64,000 nt of DNA from Polyangiaceae bacterium (GTDB lineage Bacteria > Myxococcota_A > Polyangia > Polyangiales > Polyangiaceae), in NCBI GenBank assembly GCA_016929495.1, contig JAFGIS010000093.1:1-64000 (forward strand), read 5' to 3'. A model generated the notes under the pieces. That model was given only the letters and a program-made list of their open reading frames with translations, made no database searches and had not been told where the DNA came from. The number at the start of each line of letters is the position of its first letter. The first letter of the stretch is position 1. Below, piece after piece: positions 1-7,140 of this stretch. The position numbers and the translations under genes are program-made.

Positions 1-50
1 GTGTCGGTTTCCGGCCCTGGCCCTGCGTTCCGAATGGCGGCGCTATCGTG

Positions 51-1811
51 TCATTCGAGGTCGAGATACTTCAGTATCTCGGCGCCGAGCACCGCTGCGC
101 GCTCCAGCGCTTGGCGCTCGCGACCGCGCAGGGTCGAGCGGGGGCCAGAAGGGGCCGGAAGGTCGACGTAGACTTTGAGTTTCGGCTCGGTGCCGCTCGG
201 ACGAACGATGATGCGCCCTCCGCACTCGAGCCCGAGCCGGATGAGCTCGCTGGCGGGACGCCAACGCGGCCGTTTCTCCGCGCCCTGGCGATAGTCCTCC
301 AGCTCGACGATGCGCTCGCCGAGTAGCATCGCGGGCGGATGGGCCGCGAGCTTGTCGATGGCGCGGACAATGCGCGCCCCTCCCCCGGCCTCGTCGCGCA
401 CTACGTTCGTGCCGTGGCTCACCCATAGGCCATGCTGCTCGTACAGACCGAACAACCGCTCGAGCAAGCTCGACCCCTCGGCGCGACAGCGCGCAGCCAA
501 ATCCGCCAGAAGCAGCCCGCTGCTGATCCCGTCCTTGTCACGCACCGCAGGCCCCGGACAGAACCCGATCGCCTCCTCGAACGCAAACGCGAATCGCTTG
601 CCCGCCCGCTCGAGCTCCAGGGCCGCGCTCCACTGCCACTTGAAACCCGTCAGCGTGCGTTCGAGAAAGGCCCCGTGCGCTTGTACGATGGCCTCCAGCA
701 GCGGCGAGGAAACCACGGTGGAGACGACGAGCGGCTCGGGGTCTCTCGGCGTGCGCGCCAACAGGTCATCGGCCAGAAGCAGGCCGATCTGATTGCCAGT
801 GAGCTGACGCCAAGAGCCGTCTGCGTCCGGAACGCAGGCGGACATGCGATCGGCATCCGGATCGTTGGCGATCACCAGGTCCGCGCGCGACTCGCGGGCA
901 AGAGCGAGCGCCTGGTCCAGGACGCCCGGCTCTTCGGGATTCGGGAACGGGAGCGTCGGGAAGTGACCGTCGGGGTCAGCTTGCGACGCGACGACGTGGA
1001 GGTGGCGGTGTCCGGCGCGGGCCATGACTTGCTTGAAAGGAGCCCCGCCGACGCCGTGGAGCGGCGTGTAGACGATGTCGAGGGTCGCGGGCGGTGAGCT
1101 GAAGGCGCGAAGCTTGGTGAGCTCGGCCCAGTAGCGCTCGAACATGTCGCCAGGCACGGGTTCGGCGAGGGGGCTCGCGGCGTGCCCCTGCAGAACGCCG
1201 GCAACAGTCGGGATGGCGGAGGCTGGGCCCACGGTGGCGGTGCGGGCGGCGATGTCGGCGTCGTCCGGCGCGACGATCTGGGCGGCGTCAGCGCCGTACA
1301 CCTTGTACCCGTTGTAGCCAGCGGGGTTATGGCTGGCTGTCACGGTGATGGCGGCAGCTGCGCCGAGCTGTTGGGCGGCGAACGCAACGAAGGGCGTGGG
1401 GGTGGATTCGATGAAGTAGCGAACCGGGATGCCGGCGGCGACGAGGACGCCCGCGGCTTCTTCGGCGAAGCGATCACTGTCGATGCGCGCGTCGAAGCCG
1501 ACGACGACCGGACGGGCTGGGGCGGCGGCTTGGTTGGCGAGAATGTGCTCGGCCAAGCCACGGGTCACGCGACGGACCACGGCGATGTTCATGCGCCCGG
1601 GTCCGGCGCCCATCAGGCCACGCAGACCGGCTGTGCCGAACTCGAGGGGGAGGAGGCGGGATCCGAGGTCCTTGTGCGCGGAGGGATCGTCGAGGAGGGA
1701 TTGGAGTTCGGCGCGGGTTCGGGGATCGGGGTCGGCTTCGATCCAGGCGCGGGCGGCGGCGTCGAGGGAGGCTGGGAAGCTCATGCGGACGCTAGGTGTA
1801 CAGCAGGGCAC
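51..1811 (-). CDS. Phosphoglucomutase/phosphomannomutase family protein (alpha-D-phosphohexomutase)
   Basis: 586-aa ORF with active-site motif ITVTASHNPAGYNGYKVYG, metal-binding-like NDPDADR and C-terminal RPSGTEPKLKVY. Confidence 0.95.
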   Translation of the reverse strand: MPCCTPSVRMSFPASLDAAARAWIEADPDPRTRAELQSLLDDPSAHKDLGSRLLPLEFGTAGLRGLMGAGPGRMNIAVVRRVTRGLAEHILANQAAAPARPVVVGFDARIDSDRFAEEAAGVLVAAGIPVRYFIESTPTPFVAFAAQQLGAAAAITVTASHNPAGYNGYKVYGADAAQIVAPDDADIAARTATVGPASAIPTVAGVLQGHAASPLAEPVPGDMFERYWAELTKLRAFSSPPATLDIVYTPLHGVGGAPFKQVMARAGHRHLHVVASQADPDGHFPTLPFPNPEEPGVLDQALALARESRADLVIANDPDADRMSACVPDADGSWRQLTGNQIGLLLADDLLARTPRDPEPLVVSTVVSSPLLEAIVQAHGAFLERTLTGFKWQWSAALELERAGKRFAFAFEEAIGFCPGPAVRDKDGISSGLLLADLAARCRAEGSSLLERLFGLYEQHGLWVSHGTNVVRDEAGGGARIVRAIDKLAAHPPAMLLGERIVELEDYRQGAEKRPRWRPASELIRLGLECGGRIIVRPSGTEPKLKVYVDLPAPSGPRSTLRGRERQALERAAVLGAEILKYLDLE

Positions 1812-2046
1812 GGGGACGAGCGAGCGCCCACCGCAGCGCGCGAACAGGCTCGTTGTGTGCCCTGTCTTGGAGACACGGCACTAGCGCGTCCCGGTCGTGC
1901 AGCCGAAGCCGAACGCGGATGCCATGAGGACCTGAGTCGTCCTTTTCGGAGGCTCGCGGCCTCGCACCCGTGGGGACACACCTGTCACCAAGCCCATCGC
2001 TGGGGAGCGCGGCCGCAGGGCAAAGCACGTCAGGCAAGGTACTGTG

Positions 2047-2109
2047 CCGATTTCCCCGCTTGCGCGGAGCTCGCCCCGGGGCGAGCGAGCACGAGCCGGC
2101 GGAAATCGG
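2047..2109. repeat. Nested inverted repeat (structured intergenic element)
   Basis: Outer arms CCGATTTCC (2047-2055)/GGAAATCGG (2101-2109) enclose the perfect 16-bp palindrome CTCGCCCCGGGGCGAG (2070-2085); lies between two minus-strand CDSs. Confidence 0.6.
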
Positions 2110-2162
2110 GCCTGCCGAGAAGCTGGCTGGTTCGCCAACCCGGCGCCACATGGCCGCAAGGC

Positions 2163-2867
2163 CTACTGTACCGGCACGTCCACCACGAGCCAGCGCTTCT
2201 CGAGCAGACAACGGTCGTCGTTGCACACCGAGAAGGCGAGCGTCCCCGAGATCCGCACCGTGCCCGTCGTCGTGGCGCTGAACGGGATCGAGAGCACACC
2301 GCGATCCCCGTCGATCATCATGCCCTTCGCGACCGACTCTCGAAAGCCGAGACTCGGGGGCGGCGGGTCGAGACGAAACCGATACGGGTAGCTCGGGCTG
2401 GGGTGATACGGAGGCTTCGCGACCAGGACCACGCGGGCGTACGCGCTCCGCCCCACGCGAACGGGCGCGGGTGCTTCGAGCCATACCGAGTAGGCATCGT
2501 GCTTCACCGCCGTGCCCTGGACGCCCCGTCCCGCAGGAGCCCGAGCTTCGGAAGGAGCCACGGTGGCGGGCGATGCTACGCCGCCTGCAGCGGGCGCGGC
2601 TGGCGGGGCGCCCGCGGAGGCTTCGGGTGCTGGCACGGCTCCCCGTACCGCTGTCGGTGCCGGTGTGGCTGCTGATGGCGGAGCCGCTGCCGGCCCCGAC
2701 ACCGCTCGGGCCACTGGAACAGGCGCGGCCGCTGGTGTTGCCTTTGGCGCTGACGCGACAGTAGCTGGTCCAGACACGGCCGCGTCACGCGCCGCACAGC
2801 TGCACAGCGCAGCAGCCATGAGCGCAGTCGCCACGGTTGGTGCTGCGCCGCGCCTCACGGAGAGCAC
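2163..2867 (-). CDS. Putative lipoprotein with DsbD N-terminal-like C-terminal domain
   Basis: Signal/lipobox-like LMAAALCSCAARD, Ala/Pro linker, C-terminal ISGTLAFSVCNDDRCLLEKRWLVVDVPVQ resembling DsbD alpha-type domains. The start is re-called inside the 295-aa ORF. Confidence 0.55.
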   Translation of the reverse strand: MLSVRRGAAPTVATALMAAALCSCAARDAAVSGPATVASAPKATPAAAPVPVARAVSGPAAAPPSAATPAPTAVRGAVPAPEASAGAPPAAPAAGGVASPATVAPSEARAPAGRGVQGTAVKHDAYSVWLEAPAPVRVGRSAYARVVLVAKPPYHPSPSYPYRFRLDPPPPSLGFRESVAKGMMIDGDRGVLSIPFSATTTGTVRISGTLAFSVCNDDRCLLEKRWLVVDVPVQ

Positions 2868-3454
2868 GGCTCGTCCAGAGTCCTTCGAGCCGCGTCCGGG
2901 AAATGGCCAGCCGCGGCCTTGCCCTCGGCCGTCCAGCGAAGATTGCCCTGCGCATCCAGAACGACCGATCCAGGCGGCCCCGCAATGCCATAGCGCCGCA
3001 TCAGCACACCGCCCAAGTCGATGAGGAAGGATTCGCCTGCGACGCCCCACGCTGCAAGCTTCGCGCCGCCTGATTCCCCAGGCTTCTGGCCTTCCTCGAA
3101 CACGCCGACCAGGAACAGATCGATACCCCTGTCGGCGAGCCCCGCGCGCTCTGCCACCGCGGCCGGCACCGTGCTCTCGCAGGGAATACAGGAAGGCGAC
3201 CAGAACTCCAGCACCGTGGCGCGCGCCCCTGGGCGCGGCACATCCGTGAGCGCTCCCTGGTCGCTCGGTGCGGAGAAGCCGCCGTCCCGCTCGCAGCGCA
3301 GCGCTACAGCGTCGCCTTCGGGAGCCCTGGTATCGGCGCTAGCTGGCGAAGTGTGTGCACAGCCGAGGGGGAAGCCGAGCAGGGGCAAGGCGACAAGGAC
3401 CGAGCCAAGGGCGAAGCGAAGCGGCCGCTGCGGGGGTGACGCGTCAGGCAACAT
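2855..3454 (-). CDS. Thioredoxin-fold (TlpA/ResA-like) lipoprotein
   Basis: Signal peptide PLRFALGSVLVALPLLGFPLGC; VLEFWSPSCIPCESTVPA (CxxC) and PPGSVVLDAQGNLRW (cis-Pro region). Start re-called at ATG 3454. Confidence 0.8.
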   Translation of the reverse strand: MLPDASPPQRPLRFALGSVLVALPLLGFPLGCAHTSPASADTRAPEGDAVALRCERDGGFSAPSDQGALTDVPRPGARATVLEFWSPSCIPCESTVPAAVAERAGLADRGIDLFLVGVFEEGQKPGESGGAKLAAWGVAGESFLIDLGGVLMRRYGIAGPPGSVVLDAQGNLRWTAEGKAAAGHFPDAARRTLDEPCSP

Positions 3455-3460
3455 GCGGGT

Positions 3461-4528
3461 ATGACGGATAGCACACCCGTGTGTCGACCGGAAGAAGTGA
3501 CCTTGGACACCCTGCGCGCCATGGCGGCGCGCGCTGCCCGCGGCAAGCGACACAGCCCGGACGTTGCCCGTTTTCTCGTGGATATCGACCAAGAACTCGT
3601 GAAACTCGGCAGAGAAATCCGCACACGCGAATACGCACCGCAGCCCGGACGGCCTCTGCGGATCCGCGATCCCAAACCCCGATGGATCACGGTGGTGCCC
3701 TTCCGCGACCGGGTGGTGCAGCATCTGCTCATTGCCGCAACGCTACCGGCCCTGGAACGGCGTTTTGCACCCCAGTCGTATGCGTGTCGGCGTGGCTTCG
3801 GAACCCACCGGGCCCTGCAGCGCGCACGGGACTGGACTCGACGGCGAGACTTCGTGCTTCGCCTCGACATCGCCAAGTTCTTTCCCAGCATCGACCACGC
3901 CTGCCTGAAGCGGATGTTGCTGCGTGTCACCGAGCCGCCGTGGCGCTGGCTCTCGGACAGGTTCGTGGACGCACCGTACTGCGGGGAACGCTTCGTCTCG
4001 TGGTTTCCCGGGGACGGTCTGCTCACGCCGCTCGAGCATCCGCACGGGCTTTCGATCGGCTCGCTCACCTCGCAGATCTGGGCCAACCTCTATCTGTCGC
4101 CCCTGGATCATCTCCTGGCCAGTCACCTCGGCATCGGCAGCTTCGTCCGCTACTGCGACGATTGGCTCATCTGGGATGATGACCCGGGACGGCTTCGTGA
4201 GGTGCTGCTCCGGTTGGAAGAGCACGCAGCGACCCTGCGGCTGAAGCTGCATCCGCGCAAGACGCGGCTCTACCGGACCACGGAGCCAGTGCCCTTCCTC
4301 GGTTTCGTGCTTCAGCGCCGCGGCTCGGCCGTTTCGGTGCGCCTCAGGCCGGAGAACCTGCGGCGCTTTCGCAAGCGCATGCGCAAAGTCCAGGCTCTGT
4401 ACGCGGCCGGCGCTCTCGAAGCGCATGAAGTTCGGTCACGAGTACAGGCCTGGCTCGCGCACGCACGTCACGGTCATACTCGCACGCTGGTTCGCCGAGT
4501 GCTCTCGGAGCTCGTGTTTCGAAGATGA
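3461..4528 (+). CDS. DGR-type reverse transcriptase
   Basis: RT motifs FVLRLDIAKFFPSIDH, DGR-characteristic GLSIGSLTSQIWANLYLSPLD and YCDDWLIW (YxDD). No maturase or endonuclease domain. Adjacent to TR/VR and Avd. Confidence 0.95.
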   Translation: MTDSTPVCRPEEVTLDTLRAMAARAARGKRHSPDVARFLVDIDQELVKLGREIRTREYAPQPGRPLRIRDPKPRWITVVPFRDRVVQHLLIAATLPALERRFAPQSYACRRGFGTHRALQRARDWTRRRDFVLRLDIAKFFPSIDHACLKRMLLRVTEPPWRWLSDRFVDAPYCGERFVSWFPGDGLLTPLEHPHGLSIGSLTSQIWANLYLSPLDHLLASHLGIGSFVRYCDDWLIWDDDPGRLREVLLRLEEHAATLRLKLHPRKTRLYRTTEPVPFLGFVLQRRGSAVSVRLRPENLRRFRKRMRKVQALYAAGALEAHEVRSRVQAWLAHARHGHTRTLVRRVLSELVFRR

Positions 4529-4770
4529 GCCCCGATCCAGGCAAGAACCCGCCCGTCGTCCGCGCGCGCCGGCCAAGGCCAGCGTGGAGGCGACTCGGCG
4601 AACGGGGGATCGGCCGCACTTGCGGACGATGCTCAGCGGGCTCCACCAGGGGCGAGGAGCCCGCGCCGGCTGCGAGTGGACCAGGTTGGGTACTCCAGGT
4701 AGAGCCGTGACCACACCTGTTCCGACCCACCTGCTGGCGCGCTGCTACCCGTTGGGGTGCAGCTGACAGA

Positions 4771-4793
4771 GGCCCTTCGTTCGAAACGAGGCC
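4771..4793. other. Hairpin abutting the 3' edge (minus sense) of the DGR template repeat
   Basis: GGCC-CT-TCGTT-CGA-AACGA-GGCC: arms 4771-4774/4790-4793 and 4777-4781/4785-4789, loop 4782-4784, 2-nt bulge. Confidence 0.6.
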
Positions 4794-4930
4794 CTGGTGC
4801 TGGCGCAACGCAGCCCGAGGTTGTTGTTCCGGTTGTCGGGCGTGTTCCTGTTGCGATTGGCGCCGCGGAGGTGCGAAGGATTGTCATTGTTCCAACTGCC
4901 GCCGCGGTTGACACGGTTCGTGCTTCTCGA
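4793..4930 (-). repeat. DGR template repeat (TR)
   Basis: 138 bp aligned without gaps to 5477-5614 (offset 684). Within 4801-4930, 24 mismatches all fall at T on + (A in the sense strand). Minus-strand translation NRVNRGGSWNNDNPSHLRGANRNRNTPDNRNNNLGLRCA is rich in AAC/AAT codons. Confidence 0.95.
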
Positions 4931-4968
4931 GCCGACGCACGTACGCATCCGCGCACGCAGCATGGACG

Positions 4969-5391
4969 CTAGCGCGAGCGCACCTGACGGGTCCAGCCCG
5001 AAAGCTTGCGGCCAATTTCATCGGTTCGCTCGGCAAAATGATTGCGCTGCTTGTCGGACACGAACCCTGCCCGATTGCAGAGGCGGACCAAGGTGCGAGC
5101 CCGGGTCAGCGAGCGCGCGGCCGCCAGCAGAAGCCCCAGCTTGTCGCGCGTGAAGGAAGCCTCCACCAGAGCATCCACGACCGCCAGGCAGCTCTCGATG
5201 AGGCGGTCGCCCAGGGTGAACCGATGGTCGCGTGGGAAGCTAGACACGCGTCCGATAACCCAGAGGGTCAAGTCCTCCATCTCGATGACCAGGGGTGGCA
5301 CGGCAGCGGAAGCTGCCCCTCGCCGCCGACCACGGGCTCCGGTCCTGACCCCCTCGTTCTTGTCCCTTGCCTCACGCTCTGACTCGGTCAC
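4969..5391 (-). CDS. avd: Accessory variability determinant-like four-helix-bundle protein (Avd)
   Basis: LTLWVIGRVSSFPRDHRFTLGDRLIESCL... (FPRxHRFTLGDR signature of the bAvd/four-helix-bundle family), position directly upstream of TR on the same strand. Confidence 0.88.
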   Translation of the reverse strand: MTESEREARDKNEGVRTGARGRRRGAASAAVPPLVIEMEDLTLWVIGRVSSFPRDHRFTLGDRLIESCLAVVDALVEASFTRDKLGLLLAAARSLTRARTLVRLCNRAGFVSDKQRNHFAERTDEIGRKLSGWTRQVRSR

Positions 5392-5473
5392 ATCGGCTCA
5401 GCCAAGGGATTGAGGATTGAAGGATCGAGGGTTAGTACGACTGAGCTCTCATTGCAAGAATCATGCCATATAC

Positions 5474-7105
5474 CTACCTGGTCCTGGCGCAACGCAGCCC
5501 GAGGCTGACGCCCCGGCCGGCGGGCGTGAGCCCGTTGCGACTGGCGCCGCGGAGGAGCGAAGGACTGTCAAAGAGCCAACTGCCGCCGCGGCGGACACGG
5601 CCCGTGCCGCTCGATGGTCCGGCATAATTCTTGCTTGCACGCTGCGGATAGGGCCCATACCAATCCGCCACCCACTCCCAGACGTTGCCTGCCATGTCCC
5701 GCAGTCCAAAGGCTCCCGCTGGATAGCTCGCGACCGGACACGTGCCCTGGCGGTTCCCTCTGCCCAGATCGTTCCCCTCGCCGTCCCAGCAAGCAAGACG
5801 ACCAGGCGCAGCGCTGCCCCAGGGATAGGTGAGCTGTTGGCTTCCTCCTCGCGCCGCGTACTCCCACTCCGCCTCGGTGGGCAAGCGCTTGCCTACCGCC
5901 GCGCAGTAGGCCTGCGCCTGGTCCCAGTCCACGCAGTTGATGGGATGCTGGTCTCTCCCAGACACGCCCCAATTGCAGGAGCGACCCGTGCTCGGCGCGC
6001 TACATGTCGAGCACGCCTTGTACGCCCGCACCGTGACCTCGGTCACGTCCAGGCAGAAGCCCGAGACCTCCTGCGTGTGCACCGGCTTCTCGTCGTCATC
6101 GCCGTTGTTCGAGCCCATCTGGAAGGTTCCGCCCCCGATCCACGCCATGCCGCCGGGGCAGCTGGTGGCCGTAGTCTGGGCAGGAGCGGGCGGAGCTGTC
6201 GCGGCGGGGCGCGGAGGTGCTGGCTGCTCCGGGGCAGGCTGGTCGGGCGCGGCTGGTCGCGGCGCCGTGGGCTGCTCCGGGGCAGCCTGAGCAGTAGCTG
6301 ACGGCGTCGCGGGAGCCTCGGTCTCCACCTCCCTTCCAGGGATGGCCCGGAGCTCGAGCCGCAGCGGCACGTTGCAGCCTGCGCTCTCCTCCTTCTTCGA
6401 CATGGCCTGTTCGCAGTCGGCGGGGTTGCCCTCGGTGCTCCACCGTAGCTCGCTCTGCCTCTGCCCCGCCCCTGCTCCGACCCCGAACACCCCAACGTCT
6501 CCCTTGACCGCATCCCGCTGCCCCGAGGCCCGCGCAAAACCGCCCACGATCACCCGCGTCGCGTAGTGCGTCGCTTGCTCGCAGTCCGTGCCTTTCCACT
6601 CGCCCACGGTGACGCCATCGGGCAGCACGTACGCTCCCACCATGCGGTAGTCCACCCGCAGCGAGCGCCCGGCCCCGAACTCCCCGCCGAGCGACGCGGC
6701 ATTCAGCGGCAGTTTCGCGTACGCCTCGCGCTGGCTGTCGGCCACCAGCGTGTCCGAACGCGGATAGGGCTTGAACTGGTACGGGCTCCCGCTAGCTGCC
6801 CCTGCCACCTGGCCCACGCAGTCCACGACCCTCGCGGTGACCATGCAGCCCTGTTGCTCCATCCGGAGCGCCACGACTCCGTCGCTCCGCTTCTCCTGCA
6901 CCTTCTGCCGCTCGGTGGCGTCCCAGGCCATCAAGTCGGGCTCCCTGAGCGGATCGCGCTCGAAGGCCGGGCACTGTTCAATCGGCGGGGGAGGAGGCGG
7001 CGGAGGAAGCGGCGTAGACGACCCACACGCCATCGCGCCGCCCACGAGCAGGGCCGCTGTCCGCCGGACCCAGATTCTGTAGCTCACCACTTCTAGTCCG
7101 CGCAT
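5474..7105 (-). CDS. DGR target: lipoprotein with C-terminal formylglycine-generating-enzyme/sulfatase-modifying (C-type-lectin-fold) domain
   Basis: N-terminal lipobox-like LLVGGAMACGSS plus poly-Pro; Pro/Ala linker; CPGGMAWIGGGTFQMGSN...VTEVTVRAYKAC...LPTEAEWEYAARGG...DMAGNVWEWVADWYG...RRGGSWLFDSPSLLRGASRNGLTPAGRGVSLGLRCARTR, ending in the VR. Confidence 0.93.
   Translation of the reverse strand: MRGLEVVSYRIWVRRTAALLVGGAMACGSSTPLPPPPPPPPIEQCPAFERDPLREPDLMAWDATERQKVQEKRSDGVVALRMEQQGCMVTARVVDCVGQVAGAASGSPYQFKPYPRSDTLVADSQREAYAKLPLNAASLGGEFGAGRSLRVDYRMVGAYVLPDGVTVGEWKGTDCEQATHYATRVIVGGFARASGQRDAVKGDVGVFGVGAGAGQRQSELRWSTEGNPADCEQAMSKKEESAGCNVPLRLELRAIPGREVETEAPATPSATAQAAPEQPTAPRPAAPDQPAPEQPAPPRPAATAPPAPAQTTATSCPGGMAWIGGGTFQMGSNNGDDDEKPVHTQEVSGFCLDVTEVTVRAYKACSTCSAPSTGRSCNWGVSGRDQHPINCVDWDQAQAYCAAVGKRLPTEAEWEYAARGGSQQLTYPWGSAAPGRLACWDGEGNDLGRGNRQGTCPVASYPAGAFGLRDMAGNVWEWVADWYGPYPQRASKNYAGPSSGTGRVRRGGSWLFDSPSLLRGASRNGLTPAGRGVSLGLRCARTR
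5477..5614 (-). repeat. DGR variable repeat (VR) at the 3' end of the target gene
   Basis: Gapless match to TR 4793-4930 with adenine-specific substitutions; lies 1 bp upstream of the stop codon (5474-5476). Confidence 0.95.
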
Positions 7106-7140
7106 CGCAGCGCAGGGTAGCAGCCCCGACCCGGCCTTGG

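Noticed and set aside
1182-2675. 497-aa plus-strand ORF
   Set aside because: Antisense to the mutase and lipoprotein genes, low complexity; typical GC-rich shadow ORF.
3461-4528. RT as a group II intron maturase or retron
   Set aside because: No maturase X/HNH extension, no intron domain V/VI-like flank and no msr/msd-like structure noticed. TR/VR with A-specific mismatches and Avd support a DGR.
4745-4963. 72-aa minus-strand ORF across the TR as a real gene
   Set aside because: It is the TR read in frame (NNDN...NRNNN); TRs are templates and the ORF is a by-product of similarity to the target gene.
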